A stretch of DNA of 64,000 bases from Coleophoma eucalyptorum (Eukaryota > Ascomycota > Leotiomycetes > Helotiales > Dermateaceae): NCBI GenBank assembly GCA_026120035.1, contig JALRME010000004.1:1054001-1118000 (forward strand), written 5' to 3'. Numbering within the stretch: position 1 is the first letter of the stretch; the number at the start of each line of letters is the position of its first letter. The notes under the pieces were generated by a model, which made no database searches, was not told the DNA's origin, and was given only the letters and a program-made list of their open reading frames with translations. Positions 24,443-37,400 of the stretch are shown piece after piece. A program made the translations under genes and the position numbers.

Positions 24443-26691
24443 ATGCGCTCTTCCACCCTTTTGACCGCTGCCGCTACGGCGGTTGGTCTCTCGGCGGCTT
24501 GCGATTCCTGCTATGGTCCCTCTTCGGCAGTAGTGCACGAGAGAAATGTGCGCCGCATGCAACCAACAGCTCAGAATGCAACTGTGGGCCCGAAAGCTCC
24601 TCTGGAATGGGGTCAGATTAATTTCTTGCATACTGTGGGTGACTGCTAGCTCCTGAGGGTTTGGGGGATTCGAGGCTGATCATGTGACAGACTGATACCC
24701 ACGGATGGTTGGAAGGCCATATCAAGGAGCAGAACTATGGCGCAGATTGGGGAGACTTTGTTTCTTTCACTCGGCACATGGAACAGAAAGCTGGGGATTT
24801 GGGAGTCGACCTGGTAGGTTCAAAAGCTCCCTAATCCGTCAAGATATAAACTAACAGGCTGCCAGCTCTTAGTTGACACCGGTATGGCTTTTTAATTTTT
24901 ACAATGCTATGTTAGAGGAACTGACATGTCAAGGTGATCTTCATGACGGAAACGGCTTGAGCGATGCTACTTCTCTTGATGGAAGCCTTAGCAACCCAAT
25001 TTTCGAGAACATTAACTATGATCTTCTCACTATTGGCAATCACGAGCTATATATTACTGATATGTAAGTTAGCCCAGCCACCCTCACCAGATGCCCATAA
25101 TAACCCTACATAGTGCCTATGACACATTTTCCAACTTTAGTAAAGTTTGGGGTGAGAAATACCTCACGAGTAACGTGCAAGTTATCAACCCTACTACCGG
25201 CGAGTATGAATACATTGGCGCGAAGTACCGCTACTTCACTACCAAGAATGGTAACATCCCACAAATCTCGTCACCTCTGACAGAAGCTGACCATAAGAAG
25301 GTATTCGCATCATGAGTTTCGGAGTCTTGTTTGATTTCACCGGCAACTCCAACGTGTCCAAGATCACCACAGCGGCCGACATGGTCAAGCAACAGTGGTT
25401 CCTGGATGCCGTGAACTACAATGAGACGATCGACCTATTCGTCTTGATTGGGCATAATCCTGTGAGACGAACAGACTCGGGCAGTACTTTGGGCGTGGTC
25501 CACGACACTATCAGAGCCTTACGACCGAGCACCCCAATCCAAGCTTTTGGGGGGCACAGCCATATCAGGGACTTCACTGTCTATGATGAGTCAAGCACAG
25601 CACTTGAATCAGGGCGATACTGCGAGACTTTGGGATGGCTATCCATGAGCGGCATCAACTCAACAACGTTCACCGGAAACATGAAGCCTCAAGGCGTTAC
25701 GAACCCAACCCGCAAAGCAGTCAACTCATCTACCAATGGCCTTGCCTACTCCCGCCGTTACCTAGACTGGAACCGACTTACATTTGAGTACCATGCTACG
25801 GACTCTCAAGCAAGTACTTTTGACTACCCAAGTGGCCTGCGTGTCACTGAGAACATCAACGCAACACGTGCAAGCCTAAACCTCTCCAGCCTCTACGGCT
25901 GTGCACCAGCCACTTATTGCGAGTCCTGTCAGCCTTTCGGTGCCGCTGGAAACATCTTCACACTAGTATCCGAGGCATTGGCCGCAACGGTGATCAACAC
26001 CTCACGATCCGACATAGCACGCTACATCATCGTAAACACGGGTAGTATCCGCTTCGATCTCGTCAAAGGACCTTTCACGTACGACGACAGCTTCATCGTC
26101 TCTCCTTTCACAGATGCATTCCAGTACATCCCTTCAGTGCCATACAAATATGCCAAGAACGTGATCAATGAGCTCAACAGTGTCGCACTGACGGAACGCT
26201 CGCAAGGGTCACAATTCGGATATATGCCATTACCGAACAACCATGATTCTTGCGAGGACCCTACCATCAGCCTCATCTCTGGAGGGGACACTGAACTTAA
26301 GCGCCGCAGTAACGGCCTCACCCGCCGTCAAACTGTTGTAACTCCCGGTTATGTAACCAGCGACGACTTCGGCACGGACGGAGACGACACACCACACTCC
26401 AAGATCCCCTCATACACTCAACCCAACTACGCACAAGGAAACGCGTCTTTCCCAACTAACGGTAGCGACCCCGACGTCGTCGACGTGGTCTTCCTAGATT
26501 ACTTCGCCAGCAGTATCGTCAAGGATCTGAATACTCTCGGCGCAAACTATACCACAGCCGATGTATCCTACTACATGGATCCAAGCTTCACCACCCAAAA
26601 GTACCTCCTCAAGTATGCGCAGATCACCCCGTCGTGGCAGGCAAACGTGCCCAATTGCCCCGTTGGACAAGGAATCGGGTATTCGGACTAG
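24443..26691 (+). CDS. Secreted/vacuolar metallophosphoesterase (5'-nucleotidase-like, yeast YHR202W type)
   Basis: Six exons: 24443-24634, 24691-24813, 24866-24881, 24934-25063, 25114-25250 and 25301-26691, 662 residues. An N-terminal signal peptide ([19 protein letters not shown]) sends it to the secretory pathway. Metal-ligand motifs of calcineurin-like phosphoesterases appear in order: FLHTTDTHGW (DxH) at the first splice junction, [13 protein letters not shown] (GDxxD), TIGNHE (GNHE), LIGHN and FGGHSHIRD (GHxH). A 5'-nucleotidase C-terminal-like half follows (NTGSIRFDL and after). The GDxxD motif is built from a 16-nt exon (24866-24881). The splice sites of every intron restore expected motifs. 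The family hydrolyses phosphate esters, often nucleotides, outside the cytosol. The exact substrate cannot be told. Several N-glycosylation sequons are present. The gene is transcribed toward BiP on the other strand. Confidence 0.88.
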
Positions 26692-27286
26692 AGTTTTTAG
26701 GAATAGCTAAATTCGATAGAGCACTTGTGAAGGTATTTTCGACCCGTGACGGCCACACGAGTCTTGAATGAGCGGAGATTTATGATCCATTTTTGTGACA
26801 AAATAAATGTAATCTTACCACGTCATTCGACTTGTTCTGCACGAGCTATTTTCAGCCATTGAAAAGTCCATAATGACTACTGATGTATGAGTGATGCCGA
26901 AGAAATAAAGAAGAGACAGTTTACAAAAACGAATACAAAAAGGAAGCTGAACTTCAAGGGCGCTAGCTTCTTCTTCGTCACATGGTTGTGCAACACCATT
27001 TACATTTGAGATACAGGTCTGCTCACCCACGTACAATAAATTATGCCGCCAACAAGCGAGCGATGTCTTATCACACAAAGTTCATATAGTGCGGTGGGAC
27101 TAGAAGACTGCAAAGTCTATCGAAACTGGGTATGCATTCAAGTCTTTATACGCCCTAAATTTACAAAATGCATCTGAATCCCAAGACTCCTTTAATTGAG
27201 AAAAACATTTAGTTGTTACAAAATGTGACAACAGCGAACTGCTTTTTGTGCTTGTTTCATTACTCCCCGGAATAGAACGGGCTAAT
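26692..27286. other. Intergenic spacer between convergent genes
   Basis: About 600 bp between the 3' ends of the metallophosphoesterase and BiP genes. Contains both 3' UTRs; nothing else recognised. Confidence 0.5.
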
Positions 27287-29457
27287 CTACAACTCATCGT
27301 GAGATCCAGGCTCGTCATCAGCACCTGGTCCTCCAGCTCCGCTGTACAACTTGCTTGTGATTGGGTATGCGACGTTGGAAAGCTTCTCCTTCTGCTCCTC
27401 GAAGTCTTCAGCGTTGGCAGTGGCGGCGTTCTCCTCGAGCCACTCAGTAGTCTCCTTAACGGCGTCCAAGATCTAGAAGTACTATCAGTAATTGCAATAA
27501 CCTTGAAATAATCAGATAAACTTACGGTCTCCTTGTCATCCTCCTCAATCTTGCCACCGAGACCCTCGTCATCGTTGACTTGGTTCTTCAAGCTGAAAGC
27601 GTAGTTCTCGAGACCGTTTCGGGCCTCAATACGCTCCTTGGTAGCCTTGTCCTCATCGGCATATTGCTCAGCTTCCTGAACCATACGGTCGATTTCTTCT
27701 TGAGTAAGACGTCCCTTGTCGTTGGTGATAGTGATAGACTCAGATTTTCCAGTGCCCTTGTCACCAGCGGTAACCTTAAGGATTCCGTTGGCGTCAAGCT
27801 CGAAGGAGACCTCAATTTGAGGAACACCACGAGGAGCTGGTGGGATGCCGGTCAACTCGAACTTTCCGAGTTGGTTGTTATCCTTGGTCATGGTACGCTC
27901 ACCCTCGAAAACCTGAATCAAGACGACTGGTTGGTTGTCGGCGGCAGTAGAGAAGATTTGAGACTTGCGGGTTGGAATGACGGTGTTTCTTGGGATGAGC
28001 TTGGTCATGACACCTCCAGTGGTCTCGATACCGAGAGTCAATGGGTTAACATCCATAAGAACCAAGTCTCCAGTACCCTCCTCACCGGACAAGATACCAC
28101 CTTGAACAGCGGCACCAAAGGCAACGGCCTCATCGGGGTTGATACCCTTGCTGGCCTTCTTGCCACCAAAGTACTCCTCAATGAGCTCGACAACCTTTGG
28201 AATACGGGTAGAACCACCGACCAAGACAATATCATCAACCTCGGCCTTCTTGACCTTGGCATCCTTGAGAACCTGCTCAACGGGCTTGAGGGTCTTTCTG
28301 AACAAATCCATGTTCAACTCCTCGAACTTGGCCCGGGTGAGAGTCTCAGAGAAATCGTTGCCGTTATGGAAGGCTTCAATCTCAATGCGGGTGGTCTTTT
28401 GGGAAGAAAGAGTTCGCTTGGCCTTCTCAGCCTCACGCTTCAGCTTACCCATGGTCTTAAGGTCAGTGGTAATGTCGACACTGTTCTCCTTGTTGTACTT
28501 CTTGGCGAAGTAGTTGATGATTCTTTGATCGAAATCTTCACCTCCCAAGTGAGTGTCACCAGCGGTAGAAAGAACCTCGAAAACACCACGGTCAATGGAC
28601 AAAAGAGAAACATCGAAGGTTCCTCCACCAAGATCGTAGACAATGATTTGACGCTCACCCTCGGTCTTGTCAAGACCGTAGGCGATAGCGGCGGCGGTGG
28701 GCTCGTTGACAATACGGAGGACGTTCAAACCGGCGATGGTACCGGCATCCTTGGTGGCTTGTCTCTGGTTATCGTTGAAGTAGGCAGGAACAGTAACAAC
28801 AGCGTGGGTAACCTTCTTGCCCAAGTAGGACTCGGCGACCTCCTTCATCTTTCCAAGAATCATGGCGGAGATCTCCTCAGGGGTGAATGTCTTGGGCTTT
28901 CCGCCAATCTCGACCTTGACGGATGGCTTGCCATCCTTCTTGACAACATCGAAGGGGAAGTGCTTCATGTCACCTTGGACATCTTTGTCGTCAAACTTGC
29001 GACCAATCATACGCCTATGGACACCTGTCAGCAAGCTTACAGAAAATCGATTAGGCAGAGTTACTTACTTGACATCAAAAACAGTGTTCTTAGGGTTGGC
29101 GGCGGCCTGGTTCTTGGCTGCGTCTCCGACCAATCGCTCATCTTCGGTGAAGGCCACGTATGAAGGAGTAATTCGGTGTCCCTGGTCGTTTACGAGAATC
29201 TCGACTTTGCCCTTTTGCATCACACCAACACAAGAGTAGGTGGTTCCAAGATCAATACCGATAACTGTTTGCCCAAGTTGTCAGTGGGTGTTCAGACGAT
29301 GGGCGGGTGGCTTGAGCTGAGACTTACCAGTGCCATAGCTCTCTTGCAATGGGTCCTGATCGGACTGTGCAATAGCTGTCAGAGGAGCTAACAGAAGAAC
29401 GAAATAGAAAAGAGCTGACAAGCCCATGAAGAAGGAAGATCGACTTCCTCGCGCCAT
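27287..29457 (-). CDS. kar2: ER luminal Hsp70 chaperone BiP/Kar2
   Basis: Four exons on the minus strand: 29328-29457, 29069-29264, 27526-29014 and 27287-27472, 666 residues. It starts with a hydrophobic signal peptide ([17 protein letters not shown]) and ends in HDEL, the ER-retention signal. The nucleotide-binding domain shows [15 protein letters not shown], the [15 protein letters not shown] phosphate loop and [10 protein letters not shown]. The substrate-binding domain begins near [16 protein letters not shown]. The C-terminal lid ends in a Gly-rich linker before HDEL. BiP binds unfolded secretory proteins, drives translocation through Sec61/Sec63 and controls Ire1 in the unfolded protein response. 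All intron junctions fall in frame. A UPRE-like site lies about 130 bp upstream of the ATG. A long open frame on the opposite strand (27580-29163) is a known artefact of Hsp70 codon composition and is not annotated. Confidence 0.97.
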
Positions 29458-31493
29458 GATGTCTGGAGCTTGCGAGGTGAATTGGATCTTGTGAATTGGG
29501 GGTTGAGATGTCCTGGGAAAGGAAGAGAGAGATGGAGGGAGAGAAGAAGTATTTGAGTCCAGCACGAAGCTCGCTTCTCTTTATCAGCGTGTCGGAGTTG
29601 CAATGGTGTTCAAATCGAGGGACGCACGTGTGATTGGGTCGCGTAATAAGGACAGCGTTCAGGATGCCGCCACCTGCTGAGTTTAAATCATCCGAAGACG
29701 AGCGATGATGAGAGGAACAAGGCCAAGCTTAAGCAACGAACTCCAGAGAAGACTGAAGAAGGGCAGGATGAAACGTGTCATTTCCGTTGCATGACGTCCG
29801 ATGCCCTTTCTGGCGGCGCATTTATATCATGACTTCGCATTGATTGCGCCCGTACCAGCATTGCCGGCAGTCCAGCCTTGTTCTTGGGGGGGAGGGAGCT
29901 TGTTCAGGGGGGACGAAGAGAGCGGTGGTACTGTAAGGTAGGTAAATTAGGTGTCTGTTGGTCTACTTTACTCATTACATAGCGGCTACCTGGCTCTTGA
30001 TCCTCCGAGTAGTGTCGAGTGTCGGTCTACCTAGCTGTGGTTATTCATTCCTTTTGTCTTTTTTTTCTCTCATTCGTCTTTCGTCCTCTCTTCCTCTCTT
30101 TCTTCTCGGGCTGGCAATGCCTTGTTCTTCTGCTCTGCTTGCTCTACACGACCCTGTTCGCTTCCCTTCTCTATTTTCTACAATCTTCTAGCGGAGACGA
30201 GCGAGCACCACCAGCCTTGTTCGGACTCAGCCTTGCGGTTTTTGTGGGAGGCCACCGGATAAGCTCTAAAGCACACCTTGTCCTGACCACGTTGGCTCCA
30301 CTTCAGTCCCCATCCCCGGCACTTTGGCCGTCTAAAATCATGTCTTGGGTAACATGCCCACCAACAACCGCTTGTCGGATTATCGAACAAGCCATTCTTC
30401 CATGCGCTATTGGTGGTCCATCCCTCGAGTCTTGCCACTTAGTGATTCAGAAGCCTTGTGCCACCCGCATTATATCCCCAAGGCATTGTCGCTTGCTTCT
30501 CCTTACTTCCGTGCCTACGAGCCTACTTACTTCCCTGCTGGGGCTGTCCCCCAAGCGAGCAAGCAAGCAGCTGCAGCCAGCGGGTGCTCGAGGCTCAATG
30601 CGAAGGTTCCAGGTACAGTGCAGCAGTTTCTGGAAGTCTCTAAACAACACGATGCGGCACCATCCTTCTAGACAGATCTTATTTTGTGGGTCCTTGGTCA
30701 TCTACGTAACGATCTGTAATGAGGACTTGCCAGAGTCCTCTCTTGGCCTTCCCTCTCTCTCGAATCTTCTACCTGCCTGATAGAAGGCCAGTGATTCGGC
30801 CTGTGAATTAAGGCAGATATAACCTTCTAGCCGCTCAGCATATGCATGCATTCACAGGCCAGATTTTATCCAAATGCTCAATCCGTGTCCTCACCGTGAT
30901 ATACTTGTACGGTTTTTCCATATGCATGCTCTACTGTACATACACATATGAAGCTCCACCCAGTAGATTCCAAGTTATCAAGCGCCAGGTGTCCGAGCTA
31001 GATGTTGAGAGGGATAGAGTGCCGTAGATGAGGCACTTCGTGCGGCATTCTTTGTCTCTGTTGATCGCAATCGCGATCCTCTTCTTGCAATATATCCTCT
31101 GGCACTTTCAGGTCTTTTCGGAATTCAGGTTTTGAGTCCATATGATTTGCCATTAGTTGTATCAATAAGGTTCCCTTGCCTCGAAAGACAGTGGTTACTT
31201 TATATATTCAAGTAGGTAGCTGTAATCTATGTACGTCTATCTATCTGTAAGAAGCTATGCAGCTACCGAATCCCAACTCCACTCCATGTCAAACCAAACA
31301 ACCGGAATGCCCCCATTAAATTTAATCAGATTCGCGTTCCAGTCATGCAAGCTATGCTATACCAAAAGTCCTGCTCTATATACCGCTCGCAAAACAAATT
31401 CAAAACCGCCATCCATCTATGCAAGCAAAACAAAGCGAGACTCTAGAAAATTATGTAAATAAATATAAACCAAGTTAGTAGGGTTAAGAAGCG
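29458..31493. other. Intergenic region: BiP promoter and 3' flank of alpha-glucan synthase
   Basis: About 2 kb. The left part is the BiP promoter and leader (minus strand), with a UPRE-like site. The plus-strand frame at 30019-30780 has no recognisable domain and lies in pyrimidine-rich DNA, so it is not called. The right part is the 3' flank of the glucan synthase gene. Confidence 0.5.
29585..29594 (+). promoter_or_regulatory. UPRE-like element upstream of BiP
   Basis: CAGCGTGTCG matches the core of the yeast KAR2 unfolded-protein-response element (CAGCGTG) and its following bases. It lies 128 bp upstream of the BiP ATG, on the strand opposite to the gene. A partial second match (GACAGCGTTC) occurs near 29652. 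Hac1 would be the expected regulator. Match and position are seen; function is inference. Confidence 0.55.
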
Positions 31494-34400
31494 CTAAGGC
31501 TTGAACAACTGCTCCTTTCTGAAATAAACAAAGAAGCCAATGCAAATAATCCCTTGGAAGATGAGGCCGAGCCAGAACATAGGCTCAGCTAGTCCCTCAC
31601 GAAAGCCGCCTGAAAAGTCAGGGAAGACGGTTCCAGGACCTGTCTTATTCGGTGCAGAAGCTCGGGCGGCGATGGTCGCCAGAGAACCAATGACCTGCGC
31701 TGCAATGAGTGCAAACGTGACATGCAAGCGGGTAAGGGTTTGGAGCAGGATCATGCCGAATCCTACGCCCTGGACGGCGTCGAGAACCCCAAGCCAGAGC
31801 CAGAGACAGCGTCCGAGTAAAGCGCCGGAAGTGGCTGATCCAGCCCAAGGAATGTAGAGACCGATATTGGAGATTCCCTAAGGTTGGATTAGTATACATT
31901 GTTCGCCAGGATCTTGGAAATACACGTGCTTACCCAAAGCATCTGACACCATCGCGGGGCTCCTAGACCAATAGCAAAGAGAGGGATGATCCATGAATCG
32001 GCTTTAGACAACTGTCCAAACAGGAACATGAATCCAGCCCAGATAATGACAAAGAAGACGACAACAAGAAGAAAGATGGCCCATTTCGATGCGTGCTGTG
32101 AGCTCCAAAGATATGTCCAGTTACGGCCATATGGTGCTGAAAGCCAGTAATTCTGGAGAATAACCATAATGAGGAACCACTGCATATGTGAATCAGCACG
32201 AGTCCCGCGAACAAACAAAATATTGAACACTTACCCCAATGATCTTTCTTCGACAAACGGACCTATAAAATGATGGCACAGTGCCGGGCTTTTGACGGTA
32301 GAAGTTAGGAAGGCCGAAGAATAACAGTGCCCCGCAAGCCCACAGTAAGAACGCAATTGGGGTCGTCACTCCCGTAATGGCTGGCTTAGAAGTAATCATG
32401 GAGCTTGTTTGAACTCCATTAGAAATAGATGCCGTAAGCTTCGAACCCCATAACCACAACAAACTGACGTAGATCTGTTGCGTTCCTTGAATAACACATG
32501 CACGGAAAGCCCACGACTCGACTGCAGCACCACCTTCACTTCCGAAATTGAGAGCGAAGAACAACGAGCCACTCGACGAAGCGATAGCATAAAAAGCCGT
32601 TGCCACGTTCTGAGTCCATGCTTTCGAGCTGCTTGAGGAGGCATATGGTACCATACCGACCAAGAAGAATGCCATTCCATAGAATATAAATGGTGTTGAG
32701 AGGACAAATACGGCCTTGAAATGTCTAAAGATAACCCACCAGGTTATAGAGGCTGCGAGGTAGATGCTTGCAACGGTATACAGTTCACTTGCTTGCTCTC
32801 CGTTTTGTCCTATAAGAAGCGTAATCTGGTAAGAATTTGCAGCAATAATTTGTCCCTGCTCATGTTAGTAATAGTCCTTGAATCCTTGAAAGGTAAACCT
32901 ACGAAAGCAAGTATGAAAGCATAAACCGGCCAGTCACCGATCTTGAGTTGCATGATTCTCTTAATACCTGTTGGTACAACATGGTTATCTCTGAGGCCAA
33001 ACTCAGAATTTTCGCCATTGTTTATCAAGTCAGGCCGAGATTCATTGCCGGCCAGACTAGTTGTTGACTTGTTTCCCCAGTGGAATATTGAACCTGCAGG
33101 ACTTGATACACCAAGTTTGGCATCATTCATACGAGAGTACCACTGCTTCTCGCTTCTTTTCAAGTAATCCTCAATACATAACTGGCCTTCAGATGTCTTC
33201 CCGTCCAGGCTATTCAGCATGGTCTCGAAATTGCCTCCATAGATTCCAGTAGAATCGGTGAAGAACGGGTCCACAGCCTGAAGCTTGAAGTCCTTTCGCT
33301 CCCCAATGACCGCGTCAACGGATGCTAGACTCAACATTGAGTTTGCTCGAGATCTTGAAGCAAATGGTGCGTTTGGAGTAGAAACACCTGAGCCATTTGG
33401 ATCAAGGAATGGACTTGTGGCAGAACGATTACCATAGGCATCGACGATCTCATCTTGCAACTGCCGCAGCGACGGTTCGGCAGGAGCAGGATATGTAGAG
33501 GCCCGTGAGGTATCACGACTATGGGATGGTAGTTGAGACATTCCATAGCTGTCTTGCCTCCCATGGCTTTGTGGACTGGCCATGTCATCGTCATCACTCT
33601 CCTCGTCATCACCGCCAGCTGAGAAAACTACTCTTCCATTTTTTCTTTGTTTTGAAAGACGTTTGCGTTGTTTGCTGGAGCCACCACCAGAAATTGTGAT
33701 TTCAGAAGTCTGTCGCGAGTCAGCAAAAAGGCTTGAGCCGATTCTACTGGGGGCCCTTGATGTCTGCGCTGACTGCGGGCTGTTTTTTCTACCAGGGCCG
33801 AACCAAGATGATGACATGATGCGATTTGCCGTGGATTGAGCACTATAGACGGAAGAGGATGACGATTGGATGCCATCGAGGTGACGAGGTACAGCCAACT
33901 CCGAAGCCGAAGGGCTGTTTGCTAATGGTGAAGAGTTTCCAGAGTATTTTCCATGCATCACAATAGATTTGGATTGAAGAGTACCAAGATCCTCCACCCA
34001 TTGAGCGACTGGAAATCGCTGGAGTGCAGATCTAGCTCTCATCATAGCACGAACTTCAGTCTTAGAAGCCATTGCGTCCCTGATGGCCATTTTGAATTGC
34101 CTCATCAAATGCTTAGTAGTTGTTGATTCGATAGTGAACCACCTAGAAACATCAGTATTAGTTGGACTCTGGTTCGAGTTATGACTCAGGTAAGTAATCT
34201 CACCATCCTGGCATTTGACCTAGACCACCAACTCTGGCACCAACTCCCAAAGCACCTTTACGGCCGAACTCCACTGCTACGAGTCCGAAAGGCTCATCTC
34301 TTGATGGAATAAGGGCGAATTCGGCACCGCTGAAAATAAATGGTGGCAACATCGTGAATACCGGCTTGCTACATACCCTTCCGGGATATTTGGTCATCAT

Positions 34401-37400
34401 TTTCTCAAGCTTCATCGCAGCAAACTTTCCGTAAAGATCGATGACAGGTCCTACACAAATCAACTGAACTTTAGGGTTCTCCTCGAGTACAGACGGGAAA
34501 ACGTCTGCAATCAGATCCACTCCTTTCTGCATGGACCAGCGACCAACGAAGACAAATAGTTCTGCCGTTGGATCTACTTTTAATCCGGCCCACTCCTGTG
34601 CTTGCACACGTAAAGGCCCTCGTGCTGCTTCAGCTTCAGCATCGACGACAACTTCGGCCTTGCTCTGGGCTTCATTTCTATCCCAAGCTGCTTGGTCTGA
34701 AGGATCTGGGTTTGGGAGAGCCCCGATTTTACTCAAGCCCCAGAAGATAGAGTAACGAGCAAATGAACGGACACCATACTTTTTGGACACTCCTACTGCG
34801 CCAAATCCTTTTTGGTGAACACGCAGATAACTGGCACCTGCATGAAGTAGATTAAAAACTTCTCCAAATTGGACATATTTTTTTGCAACGTCAATAGGGA
34901 GATTGTAGATGGCGCAAACTTCGTCGATTTCCTTTTGGGTTCGCATTGGCCATAATCCTTGGAATTCAGCATTATGAAGTGACAAGCATGCCGGGATCGT
35001 CTTTGGCAAGAGGTACAAAGGAGCCACTGTTCCGTGGTAGTCATTTATGTGATAAATGTTGGGATCGAATCTCTTGATGGCTTCTCCGATACATTGATTC
35101 CATACGGAGTAATAAACAGCGGAATCAACGTCGTCCATTCGTGGCGGGTATGGCTCTGCTTTGCTCTGGCCTCTGAAAACCGGTGCATCAAGCAAAACGT
35201 ACGTGATATTGCGAACAACCTAATATAGGTCAGGCTTTCGCCGCTTATTCAGGTGAAGATTGTAGACTTACGTGATACTGAACTTGAACATCGTACTTGC
35301 CACCTATCACCGTGACTTGCATTGGCTCCGCTACTTCATCCAGAGGATAATCGATCCCGCCAACACAAGGTACTACCCAAATAAGATCTTGGTGGCCAAG
35401 ATTCTTTCCCACTACATACTATTAGTCAAACCCAGGGTTTCATAGAATCAAACATACTCAGTGAAGCCATGACACCAAGACCTCCAATCTTGATCTTGAT
35501 GGCCCAATCCTCAATTTCGTATTCCATGGTAGCAATAAGAACCTTTCTCCTGTTTGCAGCTCCAGCATCAGCAGCTAATGCATCGTCGGCGGCAAAAGCA
35601 GGTGTGACAGATCTCTTTCCTCCCTTGTCTTTCCAGAGACCGACGATACCAGCAGAGAATTGATCGACTCCCGGGACCTTCTTTAAAGCCCCCATCACTC
35701 CTTGCTTCTCAGAAACACCGAAATAATTGTGCTTAACTCCGTAAAAAGATTTTTTGAAGAGGAAGACAGCCAGACTCCCGGTGGTTGGGGGAATTATGAG
35801 CATGAGAAGGAAGAGTGCAAGTTGTTTCCACGCCGATCCTGCAGGCTCAATGGTATATCCGAGTGTTTTGTCGTTCAGGGTCATTCTGTAGGAAAGATAC
35901 GGCATTGCTGGCGGTGTTGAAAGAGAAACATTGTTTTCGAGAAGAGTCACAGGTGGGACACGATCAAGAATACCATCACCGTCAACATCTCCAAAAACCA
36001 GGGTTTGATCGGGCGACTTATCAGGATTTACTCCCCAAACATTGAAAGCGATCGTGCTTGGCCACTCTGCCATGAAATTGAAAGACCACAGATTGTCGGA
36101 TACAAGTTTCATGGTGCTTGGAAGACCCGAGTCGTAGCCATACTGGTTCCAGGCGCCCTGCGTGAAAACGTGGGGAAATTGCCGCGCTGGAAGGTTCTTG
36201 CGCTCAGAAGCTAGTTCTCCATGTTGACGATGATCGGCACTTCCAGTCAATTTGCTCCAGTACTCTAGCATAACATGTTCGCCATCCCATTCTTGCTTTT
36301 TGGTTCCAGTCCAGTCTTGATTTGCCAGTGTGTAATTTGAGCTGTTGTAAGACAACCAATCGCTCCATGTCGACCCCCAAGTAAGCGAATACCTGAATTT
36401 GTCTGCACCTGCAGCATTAGGGACGATGTAAAGATCGGAAGTATCCTCGTTCCTATACAAGATCGTATCGGAAACGTTTGGCTTCAGAAACACCATAGGG
36501 TTGCCTTTTTGTCCAATCCGGAACATGAAATGATCGACTGAATTCATGTAAAGGCCTGCAGAAGACGAGACGTTGTTGACGGTAAACATATGTACTCCAT
36601 TATAAACGTTGGTGAGGTTTGCCTTGTATATGAATGTGGTTGGAACTGCACCGACATAAAGTGATTCGTCGGTCTCGACGGTCACGCAATTGACACTGTT
36701 TGAATCCAATGCCATTACCTCGTTGCTCTCGGTAGTGGAGTTGAAATACAAGCTCTGGGTGACAGTATCGCAGGTCATGTTCACGGAGAAATGTATCTCT
36801 ATTGGAACAATATCGGGACTATCTGTAGAGGCCATACGGGAGTCGTGTCCTGGGAGCACCTTCGTGATGACAGGAAGAGGCTCAACAAAGTTAGCAATTG
36901 GAACCAGCGCTTTGTAAGACCACGGCTCCAATGTTAATGAATCAATACAACCATTGAATTCAGTACTGCCTTCGAGGCCTAACTAGATTGTTAGCTTTTG
37001 CTAGGATAATGAGGAATATACACACCAAGAACCTGTGTGGATGCATTTAAAGTGTACTGTTCGTAAGGATACATCAAGTTTCGCACAGTTGTATTCGTTG
37101 GGAATGGAGAAATCATTCCTTCCTGGCTGCTCGAGCAGTTGAATGTGTGCTCAGCTGTCTCATTCTGATTCGTGTAAATGAACCACACGCTCTGATTGCC
37201 TTGGGCTTGTCCTGTGAAATCTTGGACACCCTCGGTCCTTGATCGAAGTACACTCCACACTCCGAATTCGGTTGTTCTGTTGCCACTACCTGGGAATAGT
37301 ACCTGGTACGTCTTGTTTGACAAAGCTGTAAGCACAAAACCATCGTTAAGTACGGGAAAGCTGTCCCGGAGTTGGTACATCCTCTTTAAGATGTTACGGA

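Noticed and set aside
27580..29163. 527-codon plus-strand open frame
   Set aside because: It is the exact antisense of the BiP nucleotide- and substrate-binding exon; such frames are a known by-product of Hsp70 codon usage, and it has no recognisable domain.
30019..30780. 253-codon plus-strand open frame
   Set aside because: Composed of pyrimidine-rich low-complexity DNA between BiP and the glucan synthase; no motif.
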